Assembly (NCBI RefSeq): GCF_000375485.1
Contig: NZ_AQXE01000024.1
Coordinates: 1 to 6,950, forward strand
Reading direction: 5' to 3'
Length of the DNA: 6,950 bases
From: Desulfovibrio oxyclinae DSM 11498
Lineage (GTDB): Bacteria > Desulfobacterota > Desulfovibrionia > Desulfovibrionales > Desulfovibrionaceae
Part shown: positions 1 through 6,185 of the stretch, piece by piece
Layout: each line of letters starts with the position of its first letter
Position numbering within the stretch: position 1 is the stretch's first letter
Translations under genes and position numbers: made by a program
The notes under the pieces: generated by a model
What the model was told of the DNA's origin: nothing
The model's database searches: none
What the model saw: only the letters and a program-made list of their open reading frames with translations

Positions 1-92
1 GAGCAAAGGAAGAAGCCCGCTGCTCAGACCTTGCCCGATATGTCGTGGACAATCTCAAGGAAGCCGCCGACCGGATAGCGGAGACCGACTGA
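1..92 (+). CDS. 3' end of an unidentified plus-strand gene
   Basis: Reading frame 3 is open from the window edge to a TGA at 90-92 and encodes 29 residues ending NLKEAADRIAETD. The codons are mostly G/C-ending (GCC, GTC, GTG, CTC, AAG, GAC), and the peptide looks like an amphipathic C-terminal helix rich in Ala, Glu and Asp; the other two frames read as unlikely protein. The family cannot be identified from so short a tail. The gene runs toward fmt, so the two converge. Repeat copy A begins 7 bases after the stop, so the transcript end probably contains part of it. Seen: the open frame and its codon use. Inferred: that it is a real gene. Confidence 0.6.
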   Translation, partial: AKEEARCSDLARYVVDNLKEAADRIAETD

Positions 93-98
93 GTCGGT

Positions 99-528
99 AT
101 GCCTCCGGCGGCTCTCCGAGGGCCCTCCGGGGGCTTAAGAACCCTTTTGCAAAAGGGTTCTTAAGAATCTCCCAAAAACATTTGTGTTGCCAAGCCGCAC
201 GAGGCTTTCCGAAAGCTGAGGCGTATAGGCGGCTTGGCGGGAGGCTGATTGCGGTTGTTGTGCTGGCGGGGGAGTGGGAATGCAGGGGGAGTTTTGATGA
301 TAAGCTTGTGAGCTGAGGAAGCTCTCCTTGACGAACTCTCCTTGTTACAGAAGTTCGTTAGCCAAGCCGCACTTCCCCAAATTCCCGTCAGCGGGGTTGC
401 AGCTGGGGCGCGGGTTATGCGGTCGCATGAACTCGACAGCTGCAAGCCCGCTGACAGCTCAGGGATTCCAAAGGGGGCCCGCCCCTTTGGTCCGCCTGAA
501 GGGCCCGTCGGAGACCCGCCGGAGGCAT
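99..528. repeat. Repeat copy A, full length, inverted relative to copy B
   Basis: This 430-bp element begins with ATGCCTCCGGCGG (99-111) and ends with its exact reverse complement (516-528). It is the reverse complement of copy B at 6452-6870. A hand alignment gives about 12 mismatches plus one 11-base insertion in A near 505-515. Internal structure: a perfect 32-bp palindrome (134-165); GCCAAGCCGC paired with GCGGCTTGGC around 189-243; ACGAACT paired with AGTTCGT around 330-360; a long imperfect stem near 387-459 built on CAGCGGGGTTGCAGCTG and CAGCTGCAAGCCCGCTG; and CCAAAGGGG/CCCCTTTGG with a 5-base loop (469-491). No target-site duplication is visible and no transposase is encoded. It fills the gap between two convergent genes. 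It could be a MITE-like element or a structured 3'-UTR module. Confidence 0.9.
134..165. repeat. Perfect 32-bp palindrome in copy A
   Basis: CTTAAGAACCCTTTTG is followed immediately by its exact reverse complement. It starts 41 bases after the stop of the upstream plus-strand gene. As RNA it would fold into a strong hairpin on either strand, but no T-tract follows, so it is not a standard intrinsic terminator. It could act as an mRNA 3'-end stabiliser, a cruciform or a protein-binding site. The same 32 bases occur in copy B at 6804-6835. Confidence 0.85.
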
Positions 529-568
529 AAAAAAGAGCTCTGCACTTAGTGCAGAGCTCTTTTTTATG
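526..568. terminator. Bidirectional intrinsic terminator between convergent genes
   Basis: A perfect inverted repeat with 21-base arms (526-546 and 548-568) is centred on base 547. The core GAGCTCTGCAC pairs with GTGCAGAGCTC, with six A on one side and six T on the other, so on both strands the hairpin ends in a T-tract. On the minus strand it starts 17 bases past the fmt stop. On the plus strand it serves the gene ending at 92. Its outermost three bases (CAT, 526-528) are also the last bases of repeat copy A. Confidence 0.92.
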
Positions 569-585
569 ATGAACAATTGTATGAC

Positions 586-1548
586 TTACACTTCGCAGTC
601 TTTGAGATAGCCGCAGACGAAGGCGGTGGCGTCCATGGCTTTTTTTCCTTGGGGCTTGATCTCGGGTGTCAGGTAGACTTTGTCGGCTGTGCTGATGGCG
701 AGTTTGCCATTGATTTCACCGAGGACGGTTCCGGGATCGACGCCGGGGGATTCGTCTTCGCCTATTTCGCCGGGGGTGACGTTGAGGCGCAGGACCTTGT
801 CCTGTCCGTTATCCCAGTCGAAGTAGGCTCCGGGCCATGGGTACATGGCGCGGATTTGATTGTGGACCTGCTGTGCCGGGCGATTCCAGTCCACTTCGCC
901 TTCCTCTTTAGTGAGTTTGTGGGCGTAGGTGGCGAGTGTGTCGTCCTGCGGTTTGAAGGCGTAGGCTCCGCGTGCGAGGCGGGCGAGGGCTTCCACAATA
1001 CAGAGGCCGCCGAGGTCGGCGAGTTCGTCGTGGATTTTTCCGGCGTGATCGTTGTGGCCGATGCGCAGGGCGCGGGCGACCATGACGGGGCCGGTGTCGA
1101 GTCCGGCTTCCATCTTCATGATGCTGATGCCGGTGACGATTTCTCCGTCTGCGATGGCGCGCTGGATGGGGGCCGCGCCGCGGTATTTGGGCAGCAGGGA
1201 GGCATGGATGTTGAGCGGATGCAGCTTGGGGACGTCGAGAACACCCTGTGGCAGGATGAGTCCGTAGGCGGCCACCACGAGCACATCGGGCTCAAGGGCG
1301 GCGAGTTGGTCGATGTCGGCCTGATCCTTGAAGTTCTCGGGCTGGTAGACATCAATGCCGTGTTCCAGCGCCAGCTGTTTGACCGGCGAGGGCTTGCATT
1401 TGCGGCCGCGACCGCAGGGGCGGTCGGGCTGGGTGTACACTGCCGCTACGTCGCAGCCGTCGAATTCGATGAGCGCCTTGAGGCTTTGGGCCGCGAAATC
1501 GGGCGTGCCCATGAATACGACGCGCAGTTTTTCCGCTACTTCGTCCAT
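586..1548 (-). CDS. fmt: Methionyl-tRNA formyltransferase
   Basis: This 320-residue protein transfers a formyl group from 10-formyltetrahydrofolate to initiator Met-tRNA in the cytoplasm. The N-terminal formyltransferase Rossmann domain opens with LRVVFMGTPDFA (8-19). The tRNA-contacting loop PDRPCGRGRKCKPSPVKQLA spans 41-60. The signature SLLPKYRGAAP is at 117-127, with catalytic Asn113, His115 and Asp151 in NIH and LDTGP. The C-terminal tRNA-binding domain follows from about residue 210. Length is normal for the family. The ATG at 1548 lies inside the end of def, giving a 13-base overlap, with GAAGG 7 bases upstream; the open frame extends further upstream only as an arginine-rich shadow of def. 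The overlap indicates one transcript and probably coupled translation, fitting since Def later removes the group Fmt adds. TAA at 586-588 precedes the bidirectional terminator. Confidence 0.97.
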   Translation of the reverse strand: MDEVAEKLRVVFMGTPDFAAQSLKALIEFDGCDVAAVYTQPDRPCGRGRKCKPSPVKQLALEHGIDVYQPENFKDQADIDQLAALEPDVLVVAAYGLILPQGVLDVPKLHPLNIHASLLPKYRGAAPIQRAIADGEIVTGISIMKMEAGLDTGPVMVARALRIGHNDHAGKIHDELADLGGLCIVEALARLARGAYAFKPQDDTLATYAHKLTKEEGEVDWNRPAQQVHNQIRAMYPWPGAYFDWDNGQDKVLRLNVTPGEIGEDESPGVDPGTVLGEINGKLAISTADKVYLTPEIKPQGKKAMDATAFVCGYLKDCEV

Positions 1549-2033
1549 CTCTGTGCCTTCTTTCTGTACATGGCCTGCTTGAGTCGGCTGGCCCGGTCCA
1601 CGATGGTGGTTCCGTCGAGGTGATCGATTTCGTGCTGGAGGATGATGGCGAGGTAGCCGTCGGTCTCGATGCAGAGCTCTTCGCCTTCGAGATTCTTGGC
1701 GGTCACCTTGACTCGTTCCGAGCGTTTGACGTTGCCGGTGAATCCGGGGCAGCTCAGGCAGCCTTCCTCGGAGTCCACGGAGCCGTCGCACTCGACGATT
1801 TCGGGATTGATGAGCACGCGCAGGTCGCCTCGTTCCTTGGGACCGGTCTGGTCAATGCAGATCAGGCGGATGCCTTCGCCCACCTGCGGGGCTGCGAGGC
1901 CGACGCCGTCGTCCGCGTACATGGTTTCCACCATGTGCTCGACCAGTTCCTTTATCTCGGGGGTGATTTCCTCGATCGGCGCTGCCTTTTCTGCGAGCAC
2001 CGGCTCGGGCCATCTGCAAACTTCCAGCTTCAT
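1536..2033 (-). CDS. def: Peptide deformylase
   Basis: This 165-residue metalloenzyme (normally Fe2+) removes the N-terminal formyl group from new polypeptides. All three family motifs are present: GVGLAAPQ (43-50), EGCLSC (90-95) with metal ligand Cys92, and QHEIDHLDG (133-141) with ligands His134 and His138 and catalytic Glu135. The residue after Ser94 is Cys, where Val or other residues are more usual; this is outside the ligand set and should not matter for catalysis. The start ATG at 2033 has a strong GGAGG at 2040-2044 with a 6-base spacer. The stop TAG lies 13 bases inside fmt. A 316-base gap and a terminator separate it from aspS, so def-fmt probably has its own promoter. Confidence 0.97.
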   Translation of the reverse strand: MKLEVCRWPEPVLAEKAAPIEEITPEIKELVEHMVETMYADDGVGLAAPQVGEGIRLICIDQTGPKERGDLRVLINPEIVECDGSVDSEEGCLSCPGFTGNVKRSERVKVTAKNLEGEELCIETDGYLAIILQHEIDHLDGTTIVDRASRLKQAMYRKKAQRWTK

Positions 2034-2036
2034 GCT

Positions 2037-2048
2037 ATGCCTCCGGCG
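2037..2048. promoter_or_regulatory. def ribosome-binding site overlapping the repeat-end motif
   Basis: On the minus strand CGCCGGAGGCAT sits directly upstream of the def start and contains its GGAGG Shine-Dalgarno. On the plus strand the 12 bases ATGCCTCCGGCG equal the first 12 of the 13-base terminal motif of repeats A and B. The following bases (ACCGGC) do not continue the element. It is either coincidence, because the motif happens to hold a Shine-Dalgarno, or the scar of an old copy. Confidence 0.6.
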
Positions 2049-2297
2049 ACCGGCAGAGTGTCCCTCTTTGTTCCGTTCGCCAACTCCCGGCCGCGATCAT
2101 GCCGATGCGGTCGGAGATGTGTTTTATTCTGTCGCGATTCGGGCGGCTTCCGGGTCGGGAAACCGCGCCGGGGAAATCTCTTACATGTTTTGCGCCAAAA
2201 GACAACGGACTCGAAACGGTCTGAAATCGATGCGCCCCATGCAAATAAGCATTTAACCGGCAAAGGCAATCGGGAAAAGATTTGCCCGCCGGAACGT
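2049..2297 (-). other. aspS-def spacer, probable def-fmt leader
   Basis: This is about 250 bases without a convincing gene. A 69-codon minus-strand frame (2035-2244) exists but reads as Arg/Ser/Pro-rich sequence without a family look. Because aspS has a terminator, a def-fmt promoter is expected here. The best pair I can find is TTGTCT (2200-2205) and TAAGAG (2178-2183) with a 16-base spacer, which is weak and would give a leader of about 140 bases. The short AT-rich patch ATGCAAATAAGCAT (near 2238-2251), with 4-base inverted ends, stands out from the G/C-rich surroundings and could be a regulator site. Confidence 0.3.
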
Positions 2298-2325
2298 AAA
2301 AAGGGCGCCCGTTGCCGGACGCCCC
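2298..2325 (-). terminator. Intrinsic terminator after aspS
   Basis: On the minus strand GGGCGTCC and GGGCGCCC form an 8-bp stem with one U-G wobble around the loop GGCAAC, followed by five T. It starts about 25 bases after the aspS stop. It separates the hisS-aspS transcript from def-fmt. Confidence 0.85.
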
Positions 2326-2349
2326 TGAATGGATTGAACGGGAAAAGGG

Positions 2350-4185
2350 TTAGGATTCCTTTTTCTCTTCCTTCTTTTCGCGCAGCTTGATGCCGAGTTC
2401 GCGAAGCTGTTTGTTGCCAACTTCGGAGGGAGCTTCGGTCATGAGGCAGGTGGCCTTCTGGGTCTTGGGGAAGGCGATGACGTCGCGGATGGACTTGGCG
2501 CCGCACATGATCATGATAAGACGATCAAGGCCGAAGGCGATGCCGCCGTGCGGTGGTGCGCCGAACTTGAGCGCGTCCATGAGGAAGCCGAACTTCTCGC
2601 GGGCTTCCTCTTCGTCGATGCCCAGCGCGGAGAACATGGCGTCCTGCTGTTCCGGGGTATGGATGCGGATGGAACCGCCGCCCACTTCGTAGCCGTTGAT
2701 CACGAGGTCGTAGGCGCGGGCGAGCGCTTCGCCCGGATTTTCCCGGACGGTTCCCAGCTGGCCGGGCTGGGCCGAGGTGAAGGGATGGTGGCGTGCCACC
2801 CAACGCTTGTCGTCGGCGTCCCATTCCAGCAGCGGGAAGTCGGTGATCCACAGCGGTGCGAACACGGAGTCGTCGATGAGACCGAGGCGTTCGCCGACCT
2901 TGATGCGCAGGTAGCCCAGCGCGGTGTTGGCGATGTCGGCCTGACCGGCCTGGAAGAAGAGGATGTCGCCGGGCTGGCAGCCGGTGCGTTCGGCCAGTGC
3001 GGCCTTCTCGTCCTCGGAGAAGAACTTGACGATGGGGGACTGCCATTCGCCGTCCTCCTTGACCTTGATCCACGCAAGGCCCTTGGAGCCGTAGATTTCG
3101 ACGTACTTGGTGTACTCGTCGATCTCCTTGCGGGTCAGCTCTGCGCCGCCGGGGACGCGCATGACCTTCACCAGCTCGGATGCGGCAAAGACCTTGAACC
3201 CGCCGCCCTTGAAAATGTCGGTGACTTCCTGATGCTTGAGGTCGAAGCGTACGTCGGGCTTGTCGAGGCCGTAGTCGCGAACGGCTTCGGCGTAGGTCAT
3301 GCGGGGGAACTCGGCGGGCAGTTCGGCGTCCAGCGTCTTCTTGAAGACGTTGCGGACCATGTCCTCGGCGATGCCCTGAACCATTTCCTCGTCGGCGAAG
3401 CTCATCTCCACATCGATCTGGGTGAACTCTGGCTGACGGTCGGCGCGCAGGTCCTCGTCCCGGAAGCACTTGCAGATCTGAAAGTAACGCTCCATGCCGG
3501 AGACCATCAGCATCTGCTTGAACAGCTGCGGCGACTGCGGGAGGGCATAGAAATCGCCGTTGTTCACGCGGGAGGGCACGAGAAAGTCGCGTGCGCCCTC
3601 GGGGGTGGACTTGGTCAGGATCGGGGTCTCGATTTCGAGGAACCCGTTGTCGTCGAGGAAGCGGCGCACGGCCTGAGCGGCCTTGTGGCGCATGATGAAA
3701 TTGTTTGCCAGCGCGGGACGGCGAAGATCGAGGAAGCGGTGCTTCAGGCGCAGGTTCTCGCCCGCCTCGACGCGGTCCTCGATGGGGAACGGCGGTGTTT
3801 CGGAAGTGTTCAGCAGCTTCCATTCGTCCACGACCACTTCGATCTCGCCTGTGACGAGGGCGGAGTTGGACATGCCTTCGGGGCGCTCGCGAACCTGTCC
3901 GCGGACGGCCACCACGTACTCGGTGCGCAGGGCGTGGGCGCGTTCGTGCGCGTCGGTGTTGTGCTCGGGGCTGAAGACCACCTGAGTCAGGCCTTCACGG
4001 TCGCGCAGGTCGATGAAGATCAGGCCGCCGTGGTCGCGTCTGAACTGGACCCAGCCCATCAGCGTCACGGTATTGCCTATATTATTGGCATTGAGCTCAT
4101 TGTTGTGGTGGGTGCGGCGCCAGCCGCCCAGATCTTCAATGACTCGATACTCGTCGTAGCTGCGTTCTTCCTGGTGTTCAGACAT
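2350..4185 (-). CDS. aspS: Aspartyl-tRNA synthetase, bacterial type, probably non-discriminating
   Basis: This 611-residue class II synthetase ligates Asp to tRNA(Asp) in the cytoplasm. The N-terminal OB-fold anticodon-binding domain (about 35-130) contains GWVQFRRDHGGLIFIDLRDREG in two overlapping parts (44-65). The catalytic domain has QSPQLFKQ (217-224), motif 2 FRDEDLRADRQPEFTQ (241-256, Arg242) and motif 3 GIAFGLDR (548-555). The segment at about 295-440 is the GAD insertion of bacterial AspRS; HHPFT is at 466-470. The tail is strongly charged. The frame is open upstream to 4254, but I chose ATG 4185 because GGAG lies 5 bases upstream (4191-4194) and the family N-terminus starts nearby. 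His52 and Gly104 are the anticodon-domain residues that, as I recall from Pseudomonas aeruginosa, mark enzymes also charging tRNA(Asn). It lies 78 bases after hisS with no terminator between, so it is probably cotranscribed. Confidence 0.97.
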   Translation of the reverse strand: MSEHQEERSYDEYRVIEDLGGWRRTHHNNELNANNIGNTVTLMGWVQFRRDHGGLIFIDLRDREGLTQVVFSPEHNTDAHERAHALRTEYVVAVRGQVRERPEGMSNSALVTGEIEVVVDEWKLLNTSETPPFPIEDRVEAGENLRLKHRFLDLRRPALANNFIMRHKAAQAVRRFLDDNGFLEIETPILTKSTPEGARDFLVPSRVNNGDFYALPQSPQLFKQMLMVSGMERYFQICKCFRDEDLRADRQPEFTQIDVEMSFADEEMVQGIAEDMVRNVFKKTLDAELPAEFPRMTYAEAVRDYGLDKPDVRFDLKHQEVTDIFKGGGFKVFAASELVKVMRVPGGAELTRKEIDEYTKYVEIYGSKGLAWIKVKEDGEWQSPIVKFFSEDEKAALAERTGCQPGDILFFQAGQADIANTALGYLRIKVGERLGLIDDSVFAPLWITDFPLLEWDADDKRWVARHHPFTSAQPGQLGTVRENPGEALARAYDLVINGYEVGGGSIRIHTPEQQDAMFSALGIDEEEAREKFGFLMDALKFGAPPHGGIAFGLDRLIMIMCGAKSIRDVIAFPKTQKATCLMTEAPSEVGNKQLRELGIKLREKKEEKKES

Positions 4186-4263
4186 GGTTGCTCCGTTGTG
4201 GTTGACCCCGGACTGCGGGGCGGCCTGTATTAATGAATTACGAAAGAGGGCCATTGGCGGCCC

Positions 4264-5505
4264 CTAGACTTTTTTGAGGTATTCCTCGCGGGATACGGTG
4301 TACTGCTCGTCATCGCCGGCCATGTCCTTGACGGTGACCGTGCCCTCGGCGAACTCTGCCTCGCCGAGGATGAAGCACTTGGACGCCCCGGTTTTGTTGG
4401 CGGCACGCATACGGCTCTTCATGGAGCCGCCCGCGTAGGAGACTTCCCCGCGCTGACCTTTCTCGCGCAGTTTCTGTGCGAAGAGCATGGCATCGTTGGC
4501 GGCGCGATCATCAATGACGGCGATGTAGAAATCGGGCGCATCGGCATCCTTGGCACCCAGCAGCATGGCCAGACGTTCCATGCCGCAGGCAAAACCGGTG
4601 GAGGCGCAATCCGGGCCACCGAGGCTCTTGGGCAGGCCGTCGTATCGGCCGCCGCCCGCAACCGCGGTCTGCGAACCGATGTCGTTGGACGTAACCTCGA
4701 AAGCCGTGCGGATGTAGTAGTCGAGCCCGCGAACAAGGCGGGGGTTCAGTACGTATTCCACACCTGCCGTGCCGAGGATGTCCTTGACCTGCGCGAAGTG
4801 ATCGGAACACTCGCCGCAAAGGTGGTCGGTAATCTCGGGCGCGCCCTGCACCAGCTCCTTGCAGCTCGCGGACTTGCAGTCCAGAACACGCAACGGGTTG
4901 GTGTCCATGCGGCGCTGGCAGTCCTCGCAAAAGCCGTCGCGGCCCTTGGACTGATAAAAATCGATGAGCGCCTGACGGTATGCCGGGCGACAGTCATGAC
5001 AGCCGAGGGAGTTGAGCTCGAACGTCAGCTTGGTCAACCCAAGCTCGTTCAGAAAGCTCTTGAGCATCAGGATCAGCTCGGCATCGGCCTGCGGTTCGGG
5101 CGCACCGAAAATTTCCGCATTAAGCTGATGGAACTGACGCTGACGACCCTTCTGCGGTCGCTCGTAGCGGAACATCGGCCCGGTGGTGAAATACTTGAGC
5201 ACCTTGCCGGGCTGGTACCGGCCGGACTCCACAAAGGCGCGGACAACACCCGCCGTAGCCTCAGGCCGCATGGTCATGGAGCGCCCCTTCCGGTCCGGAA
5301 AGGTGAACATCTCCTTGCCGACCACGTCGGTGTCCTCGCCAATGGATTTAATGAAAAGTTCGGTCTTTTCAAGGATCGGCGTTCTGAGTTCGCCGAAACC
5401 GTATCTGGAGAAGATTTCACGGGCAGTGTTTTCCATTCTGGTGAACACCGCTGCGTCCTCGGGAAAGAGGTCCGCGAAACCCTTGATCTTTTTAATGCTG
5501 GGCAT
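4264..5505 (-). CDS. hisS: Histidyl-tRNA synthetase
   Basis: This 413-residue homodimeric class II synthetase charges tRNA(His). Motif 1 lies in the N-terminal region after KGFADLFPED (8-17). Motif 2 is FRYERPQKGRQRQFHQLN (112-129, Arg113). The HisRS-specific signatures are LVRGLDYYIRTAFEV (257-271, catalytic Arg259) and AGGGRYDGL (283-291). Motif 3 is GFACGMERL (304-312). The C-terminal anticodon-binding domain runs from about 325 to 413. The insertion domain holds eight cysteines in pairs (169/172, 193/196, 210/215, 230/233), compatible with metal binding; E. coli HisRS lacks most of them. Length is normal. The start ATG at 5505 has a modest purine-rich site, GGAAAG, 5 bases upstream. It probably heads a hisS-aspS transcript, with a promoter in the 98-base gap behind the cysteine-rich gene. 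Confidence 0.97.
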   Translation of the reverse strand: MPSIKKIKGFADLFPEDAAVFTRMENTAREIFSRYGFGELRTPILEKTELFIKSIGEDTDVVGKEMFTFPDRKGRSMTMRPEATAGVVRAFVESGRYQPGKVLKYFTTGPMFRYERPQKGRQRQFHQLNAEIFGAPEPQADAELILMLKSFLNELGLTKLTFELNSLGCHDCRPAYRQALIDFYQSKGRDGFCEDCQRRMDTNPLRVLDCKSASCKELVQGAPEITDHLCGECSDHFAQVKDILGTAGVEYVLNPRLVRGLDYYIRTAFEVTSNDIGSQTAVAGGGRYDGLPKSLGGPDCASTGFACGMERLAMLLGAKDADAPDFYIAVIDDRAANDAMLFAQKLREKGQRGEVSYAGGSMKSRMRAANKTGASKCFILGEAEFAEGTVTVKDMAGDDEQYTVSREEYLKKV

Positions 5506-5550
5506 AACTGCTTTCCAATCCTGTCAATATCTGGCTTTGGGAAACGATTC

Positions 5551-5579
5551 TCGTTAGTCCAAGTGTGCGCGATTGTCAA
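5551..5579 (-). promoter_or_regulatory. Candidate sigma-70 promoter for hisS-aspS
   Basis: On the minus strand a perfect -35 box TTGACA (5574-5579) is followed after 17 bases by TAACGA (5551-5556), about 45 bases before the hisS ATG. The -10 box is poor. The short inverted repeat AACGA/TCGTT (5543-5555) overlaps it and could be an operator or chance. Just upstream, GCCGC/GCGGC with a 4-base loop followed by TTT (5578-5594) is a weak, possibly terminating hairpin for the preceding gene. Confidence 0.45.
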
Positions 5580-5603
5580 AGCCGCAAGGGCGGCACACAG
5601 GGG

Positions 5604-5849
5604 TTATCCCCGGTTGCGAATATCGTCACGCCACTTGTTCAGCGGGGCATAGCAACCTTGCCCTTCATGATTCGAACGACGAGCCTGCTCACCCTTTTCG
5701 GCGTCAAGCATCATCATGCAAAGATACCGGCTCTGCTCATCGTCCCACTTGAGATCAGGACAACGGCGCTGATAACCGTACTGGCGGTGCGATTCCTCGC
5801 AAGGATTGTCAAGACAGCACCAGCCGCAGCCCACGCAGGGTTTGGACAT
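5604..5849 (-). CDS. Small cysteine-rich protein with a CxxCGxCC motif
   Basis: This is an 81-residue soluble protein with no signal peptide or membrane segment. It has eight cysteines: Cys5, 8, 11, 12, 17, 30, 44 and 66. The first four form C-V-G-C-G-W-C-C, the signature of the YkgJ-type zinc- or iron-chelating family, whose members are small and mostly of unknown function. The rest is hydrophilic and has aromatic residues near the cysteines (Tyr24, Tyr26, Trp35, Tyr42), but no catalytic motif I can name. ATG 5849 is preceded by AGGAG (5859-5863) with a 9-base spacer. It lies 98 bases upstream of hisS in the same direction and could be cotranscribed, or separated by the weak hairpin and the hisS promoter. 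Seen: the cysteine pattern. Inferred: metal or Fe-S binding. Function is unknown. Confidence 0.8.
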   Translation of the reverse strand: MSKPCVGCGWCCLDNPCEESHRQYGYQRRCPDLKWDDEQSRYLCMMMLDAEKGEQARRSNHEGQGCYAPLNKWRDDIRNRG

Positions 5850-5895
5850 TGCTAAATTCTCCTGTGGTCGGGATGTGGCAGTTTACGGACCGAAG

Positions 5896-5924
5896 ACACT
5901 ACCCCTACTCGCCACACTTGTGAA
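5896..5924 (-). promoter_or_regulatory. Weak candidate promoter of the cysteine-rich gene
   Basis: On the minus strand TTCACA (5919-5924) and TAGTGT (5896-5901) are separated by 17 bases and lie about 47 bases upstream of the start codon. Both boxes match the sigma-70 consensus only partly. The placement is reasonable because the region further upstream is repeat sequence. Confidence 0.25.
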
Positions 5925-5926
5925 GC

Positions 5927-5965
5927 CCGGAAAACAGGGAATTCGCGCGCAGAGGCTGTTTCCGG
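5927..5965. repeat. Inverted repeat upstream of the cysteine-rich gene
   Basis: CCGGAAAACAG (5927-5937) pairs with CTGTTTCCGG (5956-5965) with one bulged A, around an 18-base G/C-rich loop. No T-tract follows on either strand. It sits just upstream of the candidate promoter and just outside repeat copy C. It could be an operator, or the base of a hairpin in the leader of a longer transcript. Confidence 0.45.
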
Positions 5966-5970
5966 CAGGT

Positions 5971-6185
5971 GTGCCTCCGGCGGGCCCTTCAGGCGGACCA
6001 AAGGGGCGGGCCCCCTTTGGAATCCCTGAGTTGTCAGCGGGGTTGCAGCATTCGGGGCCATGCGACCGCATAACTCGCGTCCCAGCTGCAACCCCGCTGA
6101 CGGGGACTTATGGTTCTATGGTTCTTAGCTGACGAACTCCGTTAGCAGAGTTTAGCTAAATAGGGCTCTCTCAGTTCACACACTT
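5971..6185. repeat. Repeat copy C, partial and diverged
   Basis: It is in the same orientation as copy B. It opens with GTGCCTCCGGCGG (5971-5983), one base off the family terminus, and is close to B through the CCAAAGGGG hairpin and the long GCAGCTG stem to about 6109. Beyond that the similarity drops but can still be followed to about 6185: for example the ACGAACT, GAGTT and CTCAGTTCACA(C) blocks correspond to ACGAA, GAATT and CTCAGCTCACA(A) of the family. The distal half, with the 32-bp palindrome and the second terminal repeat, is missing. An 8-base tandem duplication, ATGGTTCT twice (6110-6125), marks where the close similarity ends. It is an older, decaying copy. Confidence 0.75.

Noticed and set aside
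577..1623. 348-codon plus-strand frame opposite fmt
   Set aside because: It is the antisense shadow of fmt, Gly/Val/Asp-rich without family motifs; the minus-strand protein is clearly formyltransferase.
2035..2244. 69-codon minus-strand frame just before def
   Set aside because: It has no ribosome-binding site and Arg/Ser/Pro-rich composition; its stop only happens to precede the def ATG.
1620..2390. 256-codon plus-strand frame across def and the aspS-def spacer
   Set aside because: It runs antisense to def and through the aspS terminator, and its composition changes abruptly in the spacer.
2548..4233. 561-codon plus-strand frame opposite aspS
   Set aside because: Long antisense frames are common in G/C-rich genes; it has no recognisable domain, and AspRS on the other strand is certain.
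4186..4254. 23-residue N-terminal extension of AspRS
   Set aside because: The internal ATG at 4185 has a good GGAG at correct spacing, and the upstream codons do not look like an AspRS N-terminus.
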